Part shown: positions 32,327-43,378 of the stretch, in pieces | Layout of the letters: the number at the start of each line of letters is the position of its first letter | Numbering within the stretch: position 1 is the stretch's first letter | Source of the DNA: Lactarius indigo | Lineage: Eukaryota > Basidiomycota > Agaricomycetes > Russulales > Russulaceae | DNA: 64,000 nt | NCBI GenBank assembly: GCA_025766275.1 | Contig: JAFKAC010000004.1 | Location: 2,356,001 to 2,420,000 of the forward strand | Reading direction: 5' to 3' | The notes under the pieces: model-generated | What the model saw: the letters and a program-made list of their open reading frames with translations, nothing else | Databases searched by the model: none | What the model was told of the DNA's origin: nothing | Position numbers and translations under genes: made by a program

Positions 32327-33949
32327 TCATTTGTTATTACTGTTGTATGCCAGGTCACCTCTCACAAAACTGCACACAGCTGTGGCAACCTCTGCCCTGG
32401 CAAGCACCAATACAGAGTACAAGTTGGTCTGTGGAAATGGACTATTATACACAAGGACCACCAGTGCAAATACAAAGTGCACAAACCAAACCAGCAGCAG
32501 AATTGGCCAAGAAATGGCTTACTGGGGTTGCTAACACCCCAGATGAAGTAAAGGACTTGATATTGCAAGACCTGTGGGGAAAAGAGGGTTTTTGGAGCAC
32601 CTAAACCCATTGGCCTGGGTAAGGGCATTAAATTGTAATTCTGTAATCATGACTTGCTACCATTCTCTCTGAATTCCAGTCTCAATTCGCACAAATTACC
32701 ATATGGCCAACATTAAAGCACTTGTAGATTCAGATGCAACAGACAATTTCATCAAACCTATGTTCACAAAACAAATGGGCATAGGCACCTGTCCACTTGA
32801 ATGACAATGCAAAATATGGAATATTGACAATACAGAAAACAAAGCTGGGTTAATCACACACTACACCAACTTAGATGTACAGACATCCAGCATCCCAGGA
32901 GCATGCACTTTCTTGTTACTGACCTTGGAAACAAAGAAATCATGTTGGGATACCCCTGGTTGGCCACATATGAACCCACAATCAGTTGGACACATGCAGT
33001 TGTCCATGAGGATATGATGCCAGTTGTCATATGCACATAGGACAGTAGTCTGGACACTGTCACCATTGCAGCTGTGCTAACCAATGAAGAGAAAGGGGGA
33101 GTAATTGAAGAACTTGATGAAGAGTGTCACTTGCACACTACTATGTCCACAGAACTGGCAATCCAAGCAGGACAACACACAGAGAAGGCTGAGTTGCCAA
33201 CTCCCTATGCCCAGTTTGCCAGGCTATTTGATGAGGAGGCATCTCATCATTTCCCACCTGTTGATAAGTGACCCTTGTGCACTTAGCAGCTCCAAAAGGA
33301 CTTGTAGATTTCGGACTACTTTAGATTAGATTACTTAGTTTGATCTGTACAATCTGGACTACAACATCACTGTACAATGACATCATAAGGACTACTTCCA
33401 GACTTTTCATTGTACTACATCTCTTTGTTCTGTTTTTGTTCTTATCTTTATTATGATGTCACTATGATATCATTTAGCTCTGGACTCTCCTTGTTCTCCT
33501 TGCCTTGTTCTCAAAGTGTCCACTCCCTTGTCCGTTTGTAGAACAACACCACCCTTGTACTTTGTGACTAGCATTACCTACAATGTATTAGTGTCACTCT
33601 CTGTAGGAGTATAAGTAGAGTACCATGTACACTCCTGGCCCACATCAGTTCCTCACTGTTGTGTGCCAGGTATGTCTCCTCTTCTCTAATGTAAAATCAG
33701 TTCCTCATTGTTGTGTGCCAGACACCCCTTTGCTTTACCTGCAAGATATCTCTGTCAACTGCTTCCCTGTGCTTTCACATCTCACCACAGTACACCCTGT
33801 TCCACTGTGAGTATGATTCTCTAGCTATGCTGTTCATCACCACCTGCAAGACCTTGGGATCACACCATCAAGTTTAGAAGTGACACCCCAACCACCATCA
33901 ACTGCAAAATATACCCCATGACTCAGAAAGAAGAAAGCAAGCTCAAGAG
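32327..33949 (+). pseudogene. Gypsy-G nucleocapsid, protease and start of reverse transcriptase
   Basis: A CCHC knuckle CYYCCMPGHLSQNC (about 32333-32375) follows LTR A8. The protease reads ALVDSDATDNFIKPM (normally DSGAT; Gly-to-Asp), then NTENKAGLITHYTNLDVQT and GYPWLATYEPTISW, across two frames. The acidic linker ends YAQFARLFDEEASHHFPP, where solo LTR A7 intervenes. The RT start continues after 33844 with WDHTIKFRSDTPTTINCKIYP and is cut off at about 33949. All segments match Gypsy-1 closely enough to be the same superfamily lineage. Confidence 0.8.
33259..33839 (+). mobile_element. Solo LTR A7 (family A), TSD CCACC
   Basis: 581 bp with perfect CCACC flanks (33254-33258 and 33840-33844). 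The leader duplication is present: donor GTATGT at 33670, acceptor CAG ending 33721, a 52-base interval. Confidence 0.93.
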
Positions 33950-34373
33950 CCATGAGGATGCACAGTCACATGGACTATAGAGGGAATGGTGTCACACCTC
34001 TGTGGGGGTGTGGTCCTCTATAATGGCTTCCTGTTATGTGGCAGTTGACAGCCAAGCCAGATTGGCACTGTGTACAATAACTTCTAAGGTCTTCTGTAAC
34101 AGCCCCTGAACTGCAGTGGCTGAGTTGGTGGCAATCCCCCTGTGCTAAGGTGGGACCAAGTCTTCTAAGGGGCTGCTAGGGCTTGATACCTAAGTCAGCA
34201 AGGTCAGACACTAGACAAGCTCACTGGCCTAAGTCCAAGGGTTGGGGTTGAGTCAGTAATGGATGAGCACATGGGGCTAAGTCTGAAGGTCACATGACAC
34301 TGGGCTGACCGTGGATTCAAGAAGACCAAGATGGGGGGACTCTGTTAAAACGTGACCTATGAAAGGCCCTTGA
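33950..34373. other. Unassigned sequence, probable LTR fragment next to Copia-E
   Basis: No coding frame. It contains TGTAACAGCCCCTGAAC at about 34102 and AGAAGACCAAGATGG at about 34320, which resemble LTR sequence (the latter recalls the Gypsy-G LTR hairpin arm). At 34343-34373 a diverged extra copy of the first 31 bases of the Copia-E LTR precedes the LTR itself. I cannot place its boundaries. Confidence 0.4.
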
Positions 34374-34630
34374 TGTTGGAATACAACCTATAGAGGGCCC
34401 TTGAGTCACAGAGGACACAAGGGGACTGCAGAGGAGGATATAAGACTATATTGATCAAGGTAAAACTGTTTACTCACCTGCTGAGGATGTAAGACTAAAT
34501 AAAGGCATATTTTCTGTCCTCTGCAGGATATATCAACCTGACTAAGCATATCTAAATAAGGTAACTTGACTTGGAGCAATGGACAGTCATGGAATAAGAG
34601 AAAACAGCGATGCTTTAGCCACAAATAACA
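34374..34630 (-). repeat. Copia-E 3' LTR
   Basis: 257 bp. On the element strand it runs TGTTATTTGTGG to TTCCAACA. It contains the duplicated CTCTGCAG/CAGCAG leader segment. On the minus strand the donor GTGAGTAAA starts at 34477 and the interval ends CTGCAG at 34426 (52 bases). Immediately upstream on the element strand is the purine-rich CATGGGGGAG. Confidence 0.85.
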
Positions 34631-36999
34631 CTCCCCCATGAATGTGCAGGGCTCTAAGTTCCTAACTGAATAATCCAAGCATCTTAGCACACTTCTCAAC
34701 CTTGAATCAGTCAAGGGCCTTTGTGAAGATGTCAGCAGCCATCTCCTGTGTTGTCACAAAGCTGGGACTGATAACACCATCTTGAACAGCATCCCTCAGC
34801 CAAAATAGGCGAAGACAGAGGTGCTTCATCTTGCTATGATGCTCTGGGTTCTTGCTCACTGCAATGGCCGATTGATTGTCCATCTTCAGCAGTGAGGGAC
34901 CAGAGATCTTGTAGCCAAGCTCCCCCATGAACTGGTGCATCCAGAGGATCTCCTTGCCAGCCTCAACAGCAGAGATGTGCTCTGGTTCAGTTGTGGACAA
35001 GGCAACCAAGGGCTGCAACTTGGAGCTCCAAGAGACCGCTCCAGAGCCAATCTTGACCACATATCCACCAGTGGACTTGCCATTGTCTGGGTTTCCACCA
35101 TGATCAGCATCTGAGTAAGTGATGAATGGCTCAGGCAAAGTGGAGGGCTTGTAGACAAGCTTGTGGTTGATTGTACCCTTCAAATAGCGAAGCACATGCT
35201 TGGCTGCTTGCCAATGAGCTGGGCCAGGGTTGGAATTGAATCTGGCAAGCACCCCAGCAGCATAGGCGATGTCAGGCCTTGTGGTGACTGCCAGATACAT
35301 CAGGCAGCCTACAACAGAGATGTAGGGGTATTGACGCATTTCTGAGGCCTCTGCATCGTTCTGGGGGCACATGGAGGTGGAAAGACGTGTCCCAGGGTTG
35401 AGAGGAGTGGAGACAGGCTTGGAATCGCTCAGGCCATGCTCCTGAAGCAGATTGGAGATGTACTGGCTCTGGGAGATGGACAGGCAACGATTGGGACGAT
35501 CTCTGTGGATTTCTAGGCCAAGTAACCGGGTGGTAGGGCCAAGATCTCGAAGTTTGAAGTGAGTGGAGAGCTCTTGGACAATTGAATCAATCTTGGCTCC
35601 ATCCTTGCAGGCAAGCGTGATATCATCGACAAACACAGGCATTAGGATCCTGACATCATCCCTGAGGTAGATGTACAGCCCATGGTCAGATTGGATGCAA
35701 TTGAAGCCCATAGAAGTGAGCACAGAGTGAAGGGTCTTGTTCCACACCCTACCTGCTTACTTCAAGCCATATAACAACTTTCTCAGCTTGCAGACATGAT
35801 CTGGACCACCCACTTCAAATCCCTCAGGCTGCAGCATGTAGATATCTTCCTCCAGAGTGCCATTGAGATATGCATGAGAGATGTCAATGGAGCGAAGTTC
35901 ATGGTCTTCAATGGCAGATAAGGCAAGGACAATGCAAATGGTGGAATAGCGAACTGTTGGAGCAAATGTCTCTTTGAAATCAAAGCCAGGACGCTGAGAA
36001 TAGCCCTTGGCCACCAATCTGGCCTTGTACCGGTCCAGGGAGCCATCAGCATTGTGCTTGACCTTCATGAACCATCTGGAGCCAATTGCACACTTCCCAG
36101 GTGGCAATTTGACGATCTCCCAAGTGCCATTGAGTCTGTGAGCCTCCATCTCTTCCTCACAAGCCTTATGCCACAGATCTGCATCAGAGCGACGCTGGGA
36201 CTGACTGTAGGATGTGGGCTCAGCTGTGGATGCTACACCAGCCTGGATGACATCAAGGGGATCATCAGAGTCATCATCCTCGTCTGAGGAGAGAACTGCT
36301 GGTGTGGGCTCCCTTGGCTGCTTGTAGTGATCTGGAACAGCCCATTGCTCTGCCAGCCACTCATCTCTAGGACGTCTGGAGCGCTGGGGACGAGAGGGAG
36401 GAGGAGGAGGATGAGGGAGACGAGCTGGAGGTGCTGAAGGTGATGGAGATGAAGGAGGAAGTGAATGATAAATGGACTGAGGTGTCTGTGAGTGAAGAGG
36501 GGCTGGAGCGACGGTTGGAGGCGAAATGGGAGGAACAGAGGGCAGATCAGAGTCAGTAGACCCATCTCCCCCATGAACTGGCATCTGTGACTCAAATGGA
36601 GCATTCAGGACATCATCTGACAAGTCTGGGAGTGAAATGGAAGCAGGAGGGTGTCAAGAAGGGAATCACGACGAGGGGGAGGCAGGTGGGGTACAGAGTG
36701 AGTCTGGAGCATGAAAAAGCGTTCATCAAAGTCAGCCCTCTCTGAGATGAGCACCTTCTTGGTCAAAGGATTGTAGAACTTCCATCCCTTGTATCCCTGA
36801 GGATATCCAATGAATACACACTTCTCCATGTGCGATCCAAGGCTCCCAAGTGGTCACTTATCTCTCTGGATCAGCACATAAGCAGTACAGCCCCAGATAT
36901 GAAGCCTAGACAGATCTGGCTTGCTCCCAATGAATGCCTCATGAGGTGTGCTGCCTGGGACCGCTGAGGTGACCAGTTTGTTGCTAGTGTGAATGAAAG

Positions 37000-37601
37000 T
37001 GTTGATAAGTGACCCCTGCGCACTTAGCGGCTCGTACGGACCGGACTTGCAGCATGGACTGCTTTAGATTAGATTAATTGGACTTGTAGATTACTTACAT
37101 TTGATCTGTACAATCTAGCGCTGATCAATGCGTCATGTATGACATCATGTAGAACACTCCGGACACTTCATTGTACTCAGTCCTTTGTTCTCCTTTAGTT
37201 CTTATCTTTATTGTGATGTCATTATGATATCATCTTTGTCTGGACTCTCCTTGTTCTAGTCGCCTTGTTCCCTTTTCATACACTCCTTTTGTCCTGTATG
37301 TAGAACAACGCTCCTTGTATTCTGTGACTCTACGTTACCACTCTTGTACTAGTGTCACACCTCTGTACAGTATAAGTAGTAGTGCTTGTACGCTCCTGGT
37401 CCACATCAGTTCTCTCACTGCTGTGTGCCAGGTATGTCCTCTCCACTGTAATACCAACATCAGTTCTCTCACTGCTGTGTGCCAGACTACCATCTTGCTT
37501 CACTTGCTTGACACCTCCTGTGCTGCTTCTCAGTCACCCTCTGTATCTCACCACAGTACTTTGTCCCACTGTGAGTATAGTTCCTATGTGTCTGTTCATC
37601 A
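37000..37601 (+). mobile_element. Solo LTR A6 (family A), TSD GAAAG
   Basis: 602 bp with perfect GAAAG flanks (36995-36999 and 37602-37606), in the integrase region of Copia-E. The leader duplication is present: donor GTATGT at 37432, acceptor ending 37485 (54 bases). Confidence 0.93.
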
Positions 37602-38222
37602 GAAAGCGGCCAGAGCTTCACCCCAGAAGGCTGTGGGCATCCCAGACTCATGCAGCATCGAAATGACACCTTCCTCTATTGTCCTGTTGGCCCTCTCAGC
37701 CACTCCATTCTGCTGAGGCTGATTCCTGGCAGTGTGCTGCCTCTGGATGCCATGCTCAATGCAGAATGCTTCAATCTCGCCAGACATGTACTCCCCACCT
37801 TTATCATCCCTCAGAGTGCCCAGTTTCGCTCCAGTGACATTCTCAGCCCAAGACTTGAACTGTTTCAAGGCAACAAATGTCTCAGACTTTCGCTTCAAGA
37901 GGTAGACAGCCTTGAACCGAGAGAAGTCATCGATGAATGTGACCCAATAGCAGTACCCTTGGTGTGTAGACACCTTCACAGGGCCATTGACGTCGCTATG
38001 GACCAATTGAAGCAGTTTTGAGGCTCTGGAGGTCGAAGTTGGAAAGGGATCTGCATGCATCTTGCCAGCTTTGCAGGCTTCACATACTGGATCAGGATCT
38101 GCTTGTGAATCAAGCTTGAGACCGGTCACCAGGTTGCCTGAGAGCAGCTTCTTGATGCCTGCCAAGTGATGGTGGCAGAGGCGACGATGCCAGAGGTCCC
38201 AGTCCAATGGGGGGGTGGTAGC

Positions 38223-38478
38223 TGTTATTTGTGGCTAAAGCGTCGCTGTTTTCACCTATTCTGTGACTGTACATTGCACTAAGTCGAGTTACCTTATTTA
38301 GATATGCTCAGTCAGGTTGATATATCCTGCAGAGGAAGGAAAATATCCCTTTAGTCTTATATCCTCCTCTGCAGGTGAGTAACTATCTTTACTTTGATCA
38401 ATATAGTCTTATATCCTCCTCTGCAGTCCCCTTGTGTCCTCTGTCACTCAAGGGCCCTCTATAGGTCGCATTCTAACA
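38223..38478 (+). mobile_element. Solo LTR E3 of the Copia-E family, TSD GTAGC
   Basis: 256 bp, TGTTATTTGTGG to GCATTCTAACA, with perfect GTAGC flanks (38218-38222 and 38479-38483). It lies between protease and integrase of Copia-E, in the opposite orientation to its host. This is a self-insertion by the same family. The leader has CTCTGCAG followed by GTGAGT at 38375, repeated to CTCTGCAG ending 38426, a 52-base interval with a perfect consensus donor. Confidence 0.93.
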
Positions 38479-40011
38479 GTAGCAGATGATAATGAGGCGA
38501 ATTCCTCCACTGGAATGGTGTCCCCGACCAGATATGCAGCATTTGAAGGTCCAGTCTTCGCTTGAAAGGCAATCCTATTGTCCCTGATGAAGTGTAGGGT
38601 GTCCTTCTCAATGGAGACGATGAAACGGCGATGGAGAGTGAGATATAAGACAGATAATAGATTACTGCAGAGTGCAGGGACATATAGGACATTAGTGAGC
38701 TCTAGAGGTGCCATTTCTTCGCCATTCACCACAGGATTGAAGCGGACCGACCCCACCCCTTCAGAATAGACCAGACCCATCAGCCAGCCTAATTTCGACT
38801 CTATGCGGCTTCAAATTGCGCATCCAATGATGATTGAATGTCATATGAGCTGAGGCACCAGTGTCTGCATTCCAGGAAGTGTGAGAGTCGTTCTGGAGAG
38901 CAGAAAATAGGGCACTAGCTGATGCAGCTGAAGCGGACTGTGGAGCTTTTGGAGGTGACTGAGACGAGATGGTGGCAGGTGAAGCTGTGGAGGACGAAGG
39001 GGGATTGATCTGACACATGAGGCGGTCCTTGAGGAAGCATTTGGCCTCAATGTGGCCCAAGCGAGAGCAGAAGTCACATTTGGGGTGACTGGAGGAGCTA
39101 GATTGAGAGGATTGAGTGGAGGGAGTGGAATGTGGAGTTGAGGGAGCCTTAGGACGTGGTTTAGACACTGTGGACGATGCTGAGAACACTGATGAGGTCC
39201 CAGATAGGTTGGAATGGGTCTGATCCATGTTCCTGAGCAATTGGATCACAGATTGCTTGTCAAACTTGTCAAGGACCGAAATTGTGCGCACAACTTCATC
39301 AAATGATTGTGGGAGCGCCCTAATGATAGCCATGACAGCCAGCTCATCATAGAGGTTGTCCAGGGTGAAGGAGGAGGGTGAGAGCGACTTTATGACCCTA
39401 ATCTGCTCATCCACCTTGTTAATGAGGGATTCCAGGGACTCTGAGTCGTCTTTCTGGGTGGATAGGAGTGTGTGATAGGCATTGAAGCGAGGGGCAGTTC
39501 GCTGTTGGACAAAGGAGGCCTTGAGGGTGTCCCAGATAGCAATGGGGTCGTCTTCACAGTCCCTGATATGCACCCTGAGTTCATGAGACATAGCAGTCTT
39601 GAGAGCTCCAGCAGCTCTTTCAGCCTTAACCTCCCATCTCTCCAGCTTATCCTTGTCTGGAGGCATAGCAGGAGTGAGGACATTGCCCTTAGAGTCCAGG
39701 ACTTCGGGTTTTCCAGCTGGTTTGTTCTCTGAGCCAGAAACCAATCACCAAAGGCCATTGAGCTGTAGCCAGGACTTGATATCATTGGCCCAGAGGCAAT
39801 AGTTTTCGGTTGTGAGAGGAGAAATGGACGAGATAGAGGTGTCTCTGGATGTGGACATGCTGAGGGCGATGTAGGCGATGGAATGGAAAGGAATGGAGTG
39901 ATTTGGATGAATGGAAGAGTGGGAAATGAATGGAGTTGATTGGAATGAGTGTGGAGAGCTGAGAGGGAAGAGAGCAGCAGGAATGACAGCAAGGATCAGT
40001 TAAGTCGCAGG

Positions 40012-40026
40012 GCAGGGCCCATAACC
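40012..40026 (-). promoter_or_regulatory. Copia-E primer binding site matching a tRNA-iMet anticodon half
   Basis: On the element strand GGTTATGGGCCCTGC directly follows the 5' LTR with no spacing. The initiator tRNA anticodon stem-loop of fungi contains GCAGGGCUCAUAACC, whose complement is GGTTATGAGCCCTGC, one base different (a possible G-U pair). Half-tRNA priming is known for Ty5 and Drosophila copia. The same 15-mer occurs in Copia-M. Confidence 0.75.
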
Positions 40027-40281
40027 TGTTAGAATGCAACCTATGAGAGTCCTTGAGTCACTGAGGACACAAGGGGACTGCAGAGGAGGATATAAGACTG
40101 TATTGATCAAGGTCAAACTAGTTACTCACCTGCAGAGGAGGATATAAGACTAAAGGGATATTTTCTGTCCTCTGCAGGATATATGAACCTGACTAAGCAT
40201 ATCTAAATAAGGTAACTTGACTTAGGGCAATGTACAGTCACAGAATAGGTGAAAACAGCGACGCTTTAACCACAAATAACA
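40027..40281 (-). repeat. Copia-E 5' LTR
   Basis: 255 bp, matching the opposite LTR with scattered substitutions. On the element strand it ends GCATTCTAACA next to the primer binding site. The leader interval on the minus strand runs 40129 (GTGAGTAAC) to 40078 (CTGCAG), 52 bases. Confidence 0.88.
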
Positions 40282-40824
40282 AAACTGAGTGCCTCTTCTC
40301 TAGATTGCTACGGATGACTGTCAAGAGCTGCCAGCGCCAGTAGCTCCACCAAGTGCCTCCACAGAACAGTGAGGCAAACAGCATCAGAAGGTCAAACAAA
40401 GGTAGTGATGACTCAGATGCTGATGCCCTCATCCCCAGCTGTCAGAAAGTAGACTGGCAGATTGGGGGTGCACTTCCCCAGGCTTGGCTCTCAGGACTTG
40501 TTACACAGCCTACAGAACAGGCCAAGGTGACAAAGTAGGTCATGGCTCTCTCAATATTTCTAGAGTGCTAAATACTTGCAATAGGGAGAGTGGTGATATG
40601 TCAGCAAGGAAAAAGTAGCTACCCCATTACTTGCTAGTAGTACTTCTCTCAGCAGATTTGGCAACCCAATGTAATCATGTCAACATTTTTTCTTTAGACA
40701 TATATTTCACTTCAGATTATGGATTGCACACAAGACTGACGTACTTGGTAAGAGAAAGGTAGAAAAAGAAAACAAGACAAAAAACAATTATAGGCATAAA
40801 AGTGTGTTAAAGTCAAGTCTGCCA
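40282..40824. other. Non-coding stretch right of Copia-E
   Basis: A 61-codon open stretch on the plus strand (40353-40538) has no recognisable motif. The rest is AT-rich with no feature I can support. It may belong to whatever element Copia-E inserted into. Confidence 0.3.
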
Positions 40825-41642
40825 CTACAAACCACCCTCCTCAAGCTGGTAATCAACCTCCTTCATCCATTTCTCCAATTTGTCCATCTTCACCTCCAGT
40901 GCAGCAACCCTTGATTGGTGATTGTGACCATCATCACTTGAAAGTGATAGACCTGCAGGGGAGTGCTGCCAAAAGCTGTGGAAACTTTGGTGCAGTGACC
41001 TTGACACATAACTCAGCAGCCAAAGGAGAGTTGGCAGAGGCAGGATTGGTGGTAGGGGAGTCAGCATGTGATGACCCACCACTTTCCAGGGTCATTCCAT
41101 GCAGAGGCTGTTTGAGTGTGCTTGAGGGTGATAGTCGTGATGCTGATGGTGCAGGTTCCTTGACCTCCTCACTGGCTAGCTCTAGCTTCTTCTTGTACAT
41201 CTCTAGGCAGAATACCAACACATCCTGCTCTGAGAGCTTGTTGCAGATGGGCTTGCCAGTTTCCTGGTCATGGGGAACCAAACTACACCTGGCCTTGTCA
41301 ACCTGGCACAGATCACTGGGTTGGGTGGGCCATATCTTGCAAACATAGCCCTTATCCACACATCTATCACACTGGAGTCCCAATATTTAAGCTGTCCACT
41401 GACTGAATGGATAATACTACACACCTCAAACTTGATTTCAGGTAGAGGATCAGCACTTTTGTCCTTGGGGGCCTGTAGAGGCCAGTCCTGAGCAAGACAC
41501 TTTGATGACTTGGCCAAGGCAGGTGTATCAGCAGCCTTCTGCTTCTGGTGGCGCTGGGAGATGGTCCAATAAAAAACACAGGGAAAATGAAAGAAAAAAC
41601 ATTACTTACCTTGTTCTGAACCAGTTCACAAACTGCCCTCAT
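40825..41642 (-). pseudogene. Broken gene with GAL4-like cysteine cluster and C-terminal coiled coil
   Basis: Read right to left: an exon with FEMRAVCELVQNK ends at a GTAAGT donor near 41612. Then come KAADTPALAKSSK and a segment LPEIKFEVCSIIHS. In a shifted frame from 41383 there is CDRCVDKGYVC followed by LCQVDKARCSLVP, a C-X2-C-X6-C...C-X6-C pattern like fungal Zn(II)2Cys6 domains. A Ser/Pro-rich linker follows, and a third frame ends with SRVAALEVKMDKLEKWMKEV, a short coiled coil, stop at 40825. Such Cys-cluster proteins are common near transposons in mushroom genomes. I cannot assign a role. Frameshifts suggest it is dead. Confidence 0.5.
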
Positions 41643-41694
41643 CTCAAAGTCGTCATCCTATGCAGGTTGGGTGGGCTGTTTTGGGGGAAGAAGC

Positions 41695-42113
41695 TTGACC
41701 CTCTATGGGGTGGATGGTGCACTGGGCTTTTGCCACCCCCCACCTCGCTCTTAGGAATGTCACATGTGTTGGCCCTCTGGTTCGATCCTGACAGGAGACA
41801 GACAAGGGCACTCATTTATCACCTTCCTTATCTGCCCTGAACCCCAACAACAACCAACAACTGGCCTGCATGGCCATGCACTCACTTCCTATCTGGGCTC
41901 TGTCACGCTGCACCACTGACATCCCACGTCACCAACTATCACTGCACTCATTACCGTTCTTGGGCTCTGCCACTAGCTGCTGCATCCCCCTGCCACCTCT
42001 TCCCACCACCACCCCTGTTCTATCTCCGATTCCATTTCCAACAATCCCACACCACCCCTGATTCAATCTCTGCCACTCACAGTCTCTCTCTAACTCACTG
42101 TGGCACCCTTAGG
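41695..42113 (+). repeat. tRNA-like SINE module 1
   Basis: Contains an A-box-like TGGTGCACTGG at 41715-41725 and a perfect B box GGTTCGATCC at 41779-41788, followed by a C-rich body ending near 42113. The body shares CAACAATCCCACACCACCCC (42039-42058) with module 2. The spacing of the boxes is longer than in a standard tRNA, as in tRNAs with long variable arms or in diverged SINE heads. It does not fold into an evident functional tRNA. Confidence 0.55.
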
Positions 42114-42263
42114 TTGCAAGTCCACTCAAATTGGCATGAAAGGTTGGGTCCCTGTGGATGGTTGCAACACCAACCTGCAACGCTGGGTTTGGGTCCCCAG
42201 ACAGTCCTAAAAAATAAGGCAGGTGACTGTGGTTGCAAGTCCATGTGCCAAGGTGAGGAAAGA

Positions 42264-42655
42264 GGGGTGGGTGGTGCAACGGGCAAACGCTCCCCCCTCA
42301 TCCTACATGGGACAGTTTGGTGATGGACTCTGGGTTTGAATCTGAGCTGGTGCACTCCCTGCGGACACCATTACATCACCATCCTCCACGTGATCATTAC
42401 ATGGCACATTCCTTACCTGCCCACCTCAGCCCATTCTGGGCCGCTCATCCACACAACCGTCCCTAGGGTTCCACCACGTGCACCACCTGGCCATTCCTGC
42501 CCAACCACATGACTCAGCCACGCTCTTTCATGCATGCCCCCCAACCTACACCCTGGTCCCTTCTCCAATTCCGGCACCAACAATCCCACACCACCCCCGA
42601 CTCATAACTCCACTCTCAAGATTCAAGCTCCGCTACTCACAGTCCTCTGACAACC
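42264..42655 (+). repeat. tRNA-like SINE module 2
   Basis: A-box-like TGGTGCAACGGGC at 42272-42284 and B-box-like GGTTTGAATCT at 42333-42343 are followed by a C-rich body. The body repeats CAACAATCCCACACCACCCC at 42578-42597 and a CTACTCACAGTC end similar to module 1. The heads of modules 1 and 2 differ more than the bodies. Confidence 0.55.
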
Positions 42656-42999
42656 TGAACGGTTGCAACACCGACTAGACCGACAAGCCTAAAGCATCCC
42701 CGGTTGTTGGCATGGTTCTGTCCTGCCCCCGTTGCGGATAGGTCTGACAAATAAGCAGGTGGGTTCTGTCAGGTTGGTTGAAATTCCACACCTTGTGACA
42801 CCGGATTGTGGCAGTCCAGCTAGCAGAAATCATGGAAAGGTGGTTCCCAGTCCTTGGACGCTGAGGAGTTGGAAGGTGATGATTAGGGGTTGAGGGCGAT
42901 GATGGCATGGGAGGTCGAGATGAGGTAATGGATGACACATGAACTGATTGGCCAGGTGATCACACACACACGCGGGCTTCGGCCCACTCTTACTATACA

Positions 43000-43378
43000 T
43001 GGCTTCCTCTGGTGAGGTGCCAAACCAGGCCTCGGGGTTTCAATCCCTTGTTGACCGCCGAACACTCTATACGGCTTCGGCCAATCATATACACCCCCAC
43101 GCTCCCTCTTAACTCTACTTACAATGCTGTCTACTTACCCTTGTCTTGGTCCCATTATGTCCAATTCTGTATGCCTGGCCATATGGGGCACTGGGTTCAT
43201 CCCGCCCGTCACTACCTCTGTTGGGTATTATGCCTGGGGAATGGTTGTGTTTGCTAAGCGGTGAGGATTATGTAATACGCTGAGTTTCCGTACAGAGTAG
43301 TAGTGGTATAAGTAACATAGGACTGGCCTTGTATTACCTACTGCCCCAGTATAAACTTGATTTAAAAAAAAAAAAAAG
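43000..43378 (+). repeat. SINE-like module 3 with poly(A) tail
   Basis: B-box-like GGTTTCAATCC at about 43036-43046 and a second TGGGGCACTGGGTTCATCC at 43183-43201 are followed by a roughly 150-base tail ending in an A tract at 43363-43376. It looks like a retroposed Pol III-type element; the exact start is uncertain. A minus-strand head-like sequence (GGTGGGAGCGTTTGATG) and another A-box-like GTGGTGCAGTGG at about 43696 follow within 400 bases. Confidence 0.45.

Larger units (their letters stand above)
21753..33949 (+). mobile_element. Gypsy-G: truncated Ty3/gypsy element (5' LTR at 10279-21752)
   Basis: Internal part of a second plus-strand gypsy element. gag, nucleocapsid, protease and the first RT codons can be read through when solo LTRs A5 (with Gypsy-2), B2, A8 and A7 and one duplication each are removed. 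It stops abruptly at about 33949 in the RT palm (INCKIYPMTQKEESKLK); the remaining pol and 3' LTR are absent. With the 5' LTR, it encloses the LINE and Gypsy-2 insertions, so it predates both. Confidence 0.82.
34662..39858 (-). pseudogene. Copia-E gag-pol polyprotein
   Basis: ATG at 39858 (MSTSRDTSISSISPL). Gag reads to SHPKCDFCSRLGHIEAKC (CCHC knuckle, about 39090-39030). The protease has SWNADTGASAHMTF (D-T-G-A). Integrase follows with WHRRLCHHHLAGIKKLL plus CEACKAGKMH (zinc site) and core residues HSDVNGP, RDDKGGEYMSGEIEAFC and NGVAERANRTI. Then comes a Ser/Pro-rich linker, and RT with WFMKVKHNADGSLDRYKARLV, IDISHAYLNGTLEEDIYM and the active site PVFVDDITLAC. RNase H shows TYSDADHGGNPDNGKSTGGY, ALSTTEPEHISAVEAGKE and KMDNQSAI. 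Stops are TGA after NGLW near 39745, TAG in YGLK-stop-AGRVW near 35757, and TGA in KALD-stop-FKVEK at 34707; the final stop is at 34662. Solo LTRs E3 and A6 split the frame. Confidence 0.92.
34374..40281 (-). mobile_element. Copia-E: nearly complete Ty1/copia retrotransposon
   Basis: Two roughly 256-bp LTRs (34374-34630 and 40027-40281) enclose a single gag-pol frame on the minus strand in copia order: gag, protease, integrase, RT, RNase H. A primer binding site abuts the 5' LTR and a polypurine tract (34631-34640) abuts the 3' LTR. Two solo LTRs (E3 of its own family, A6) interrupt it. Only about three premature stops are seen. I find no matching target duplication: the right flank is AAACT, and the left end has a partial duplicate of the LTR start, so the left border is probably rearranged. 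Confidence 0.9.

Noticed and set aside
41779..41788. A functional tRNA gene around the B box GGTTCGATCC
   Set aside because: No acceptor stem or complete cloverleaf can be drawn and the box spacing is too long; a SINE head explains it better.
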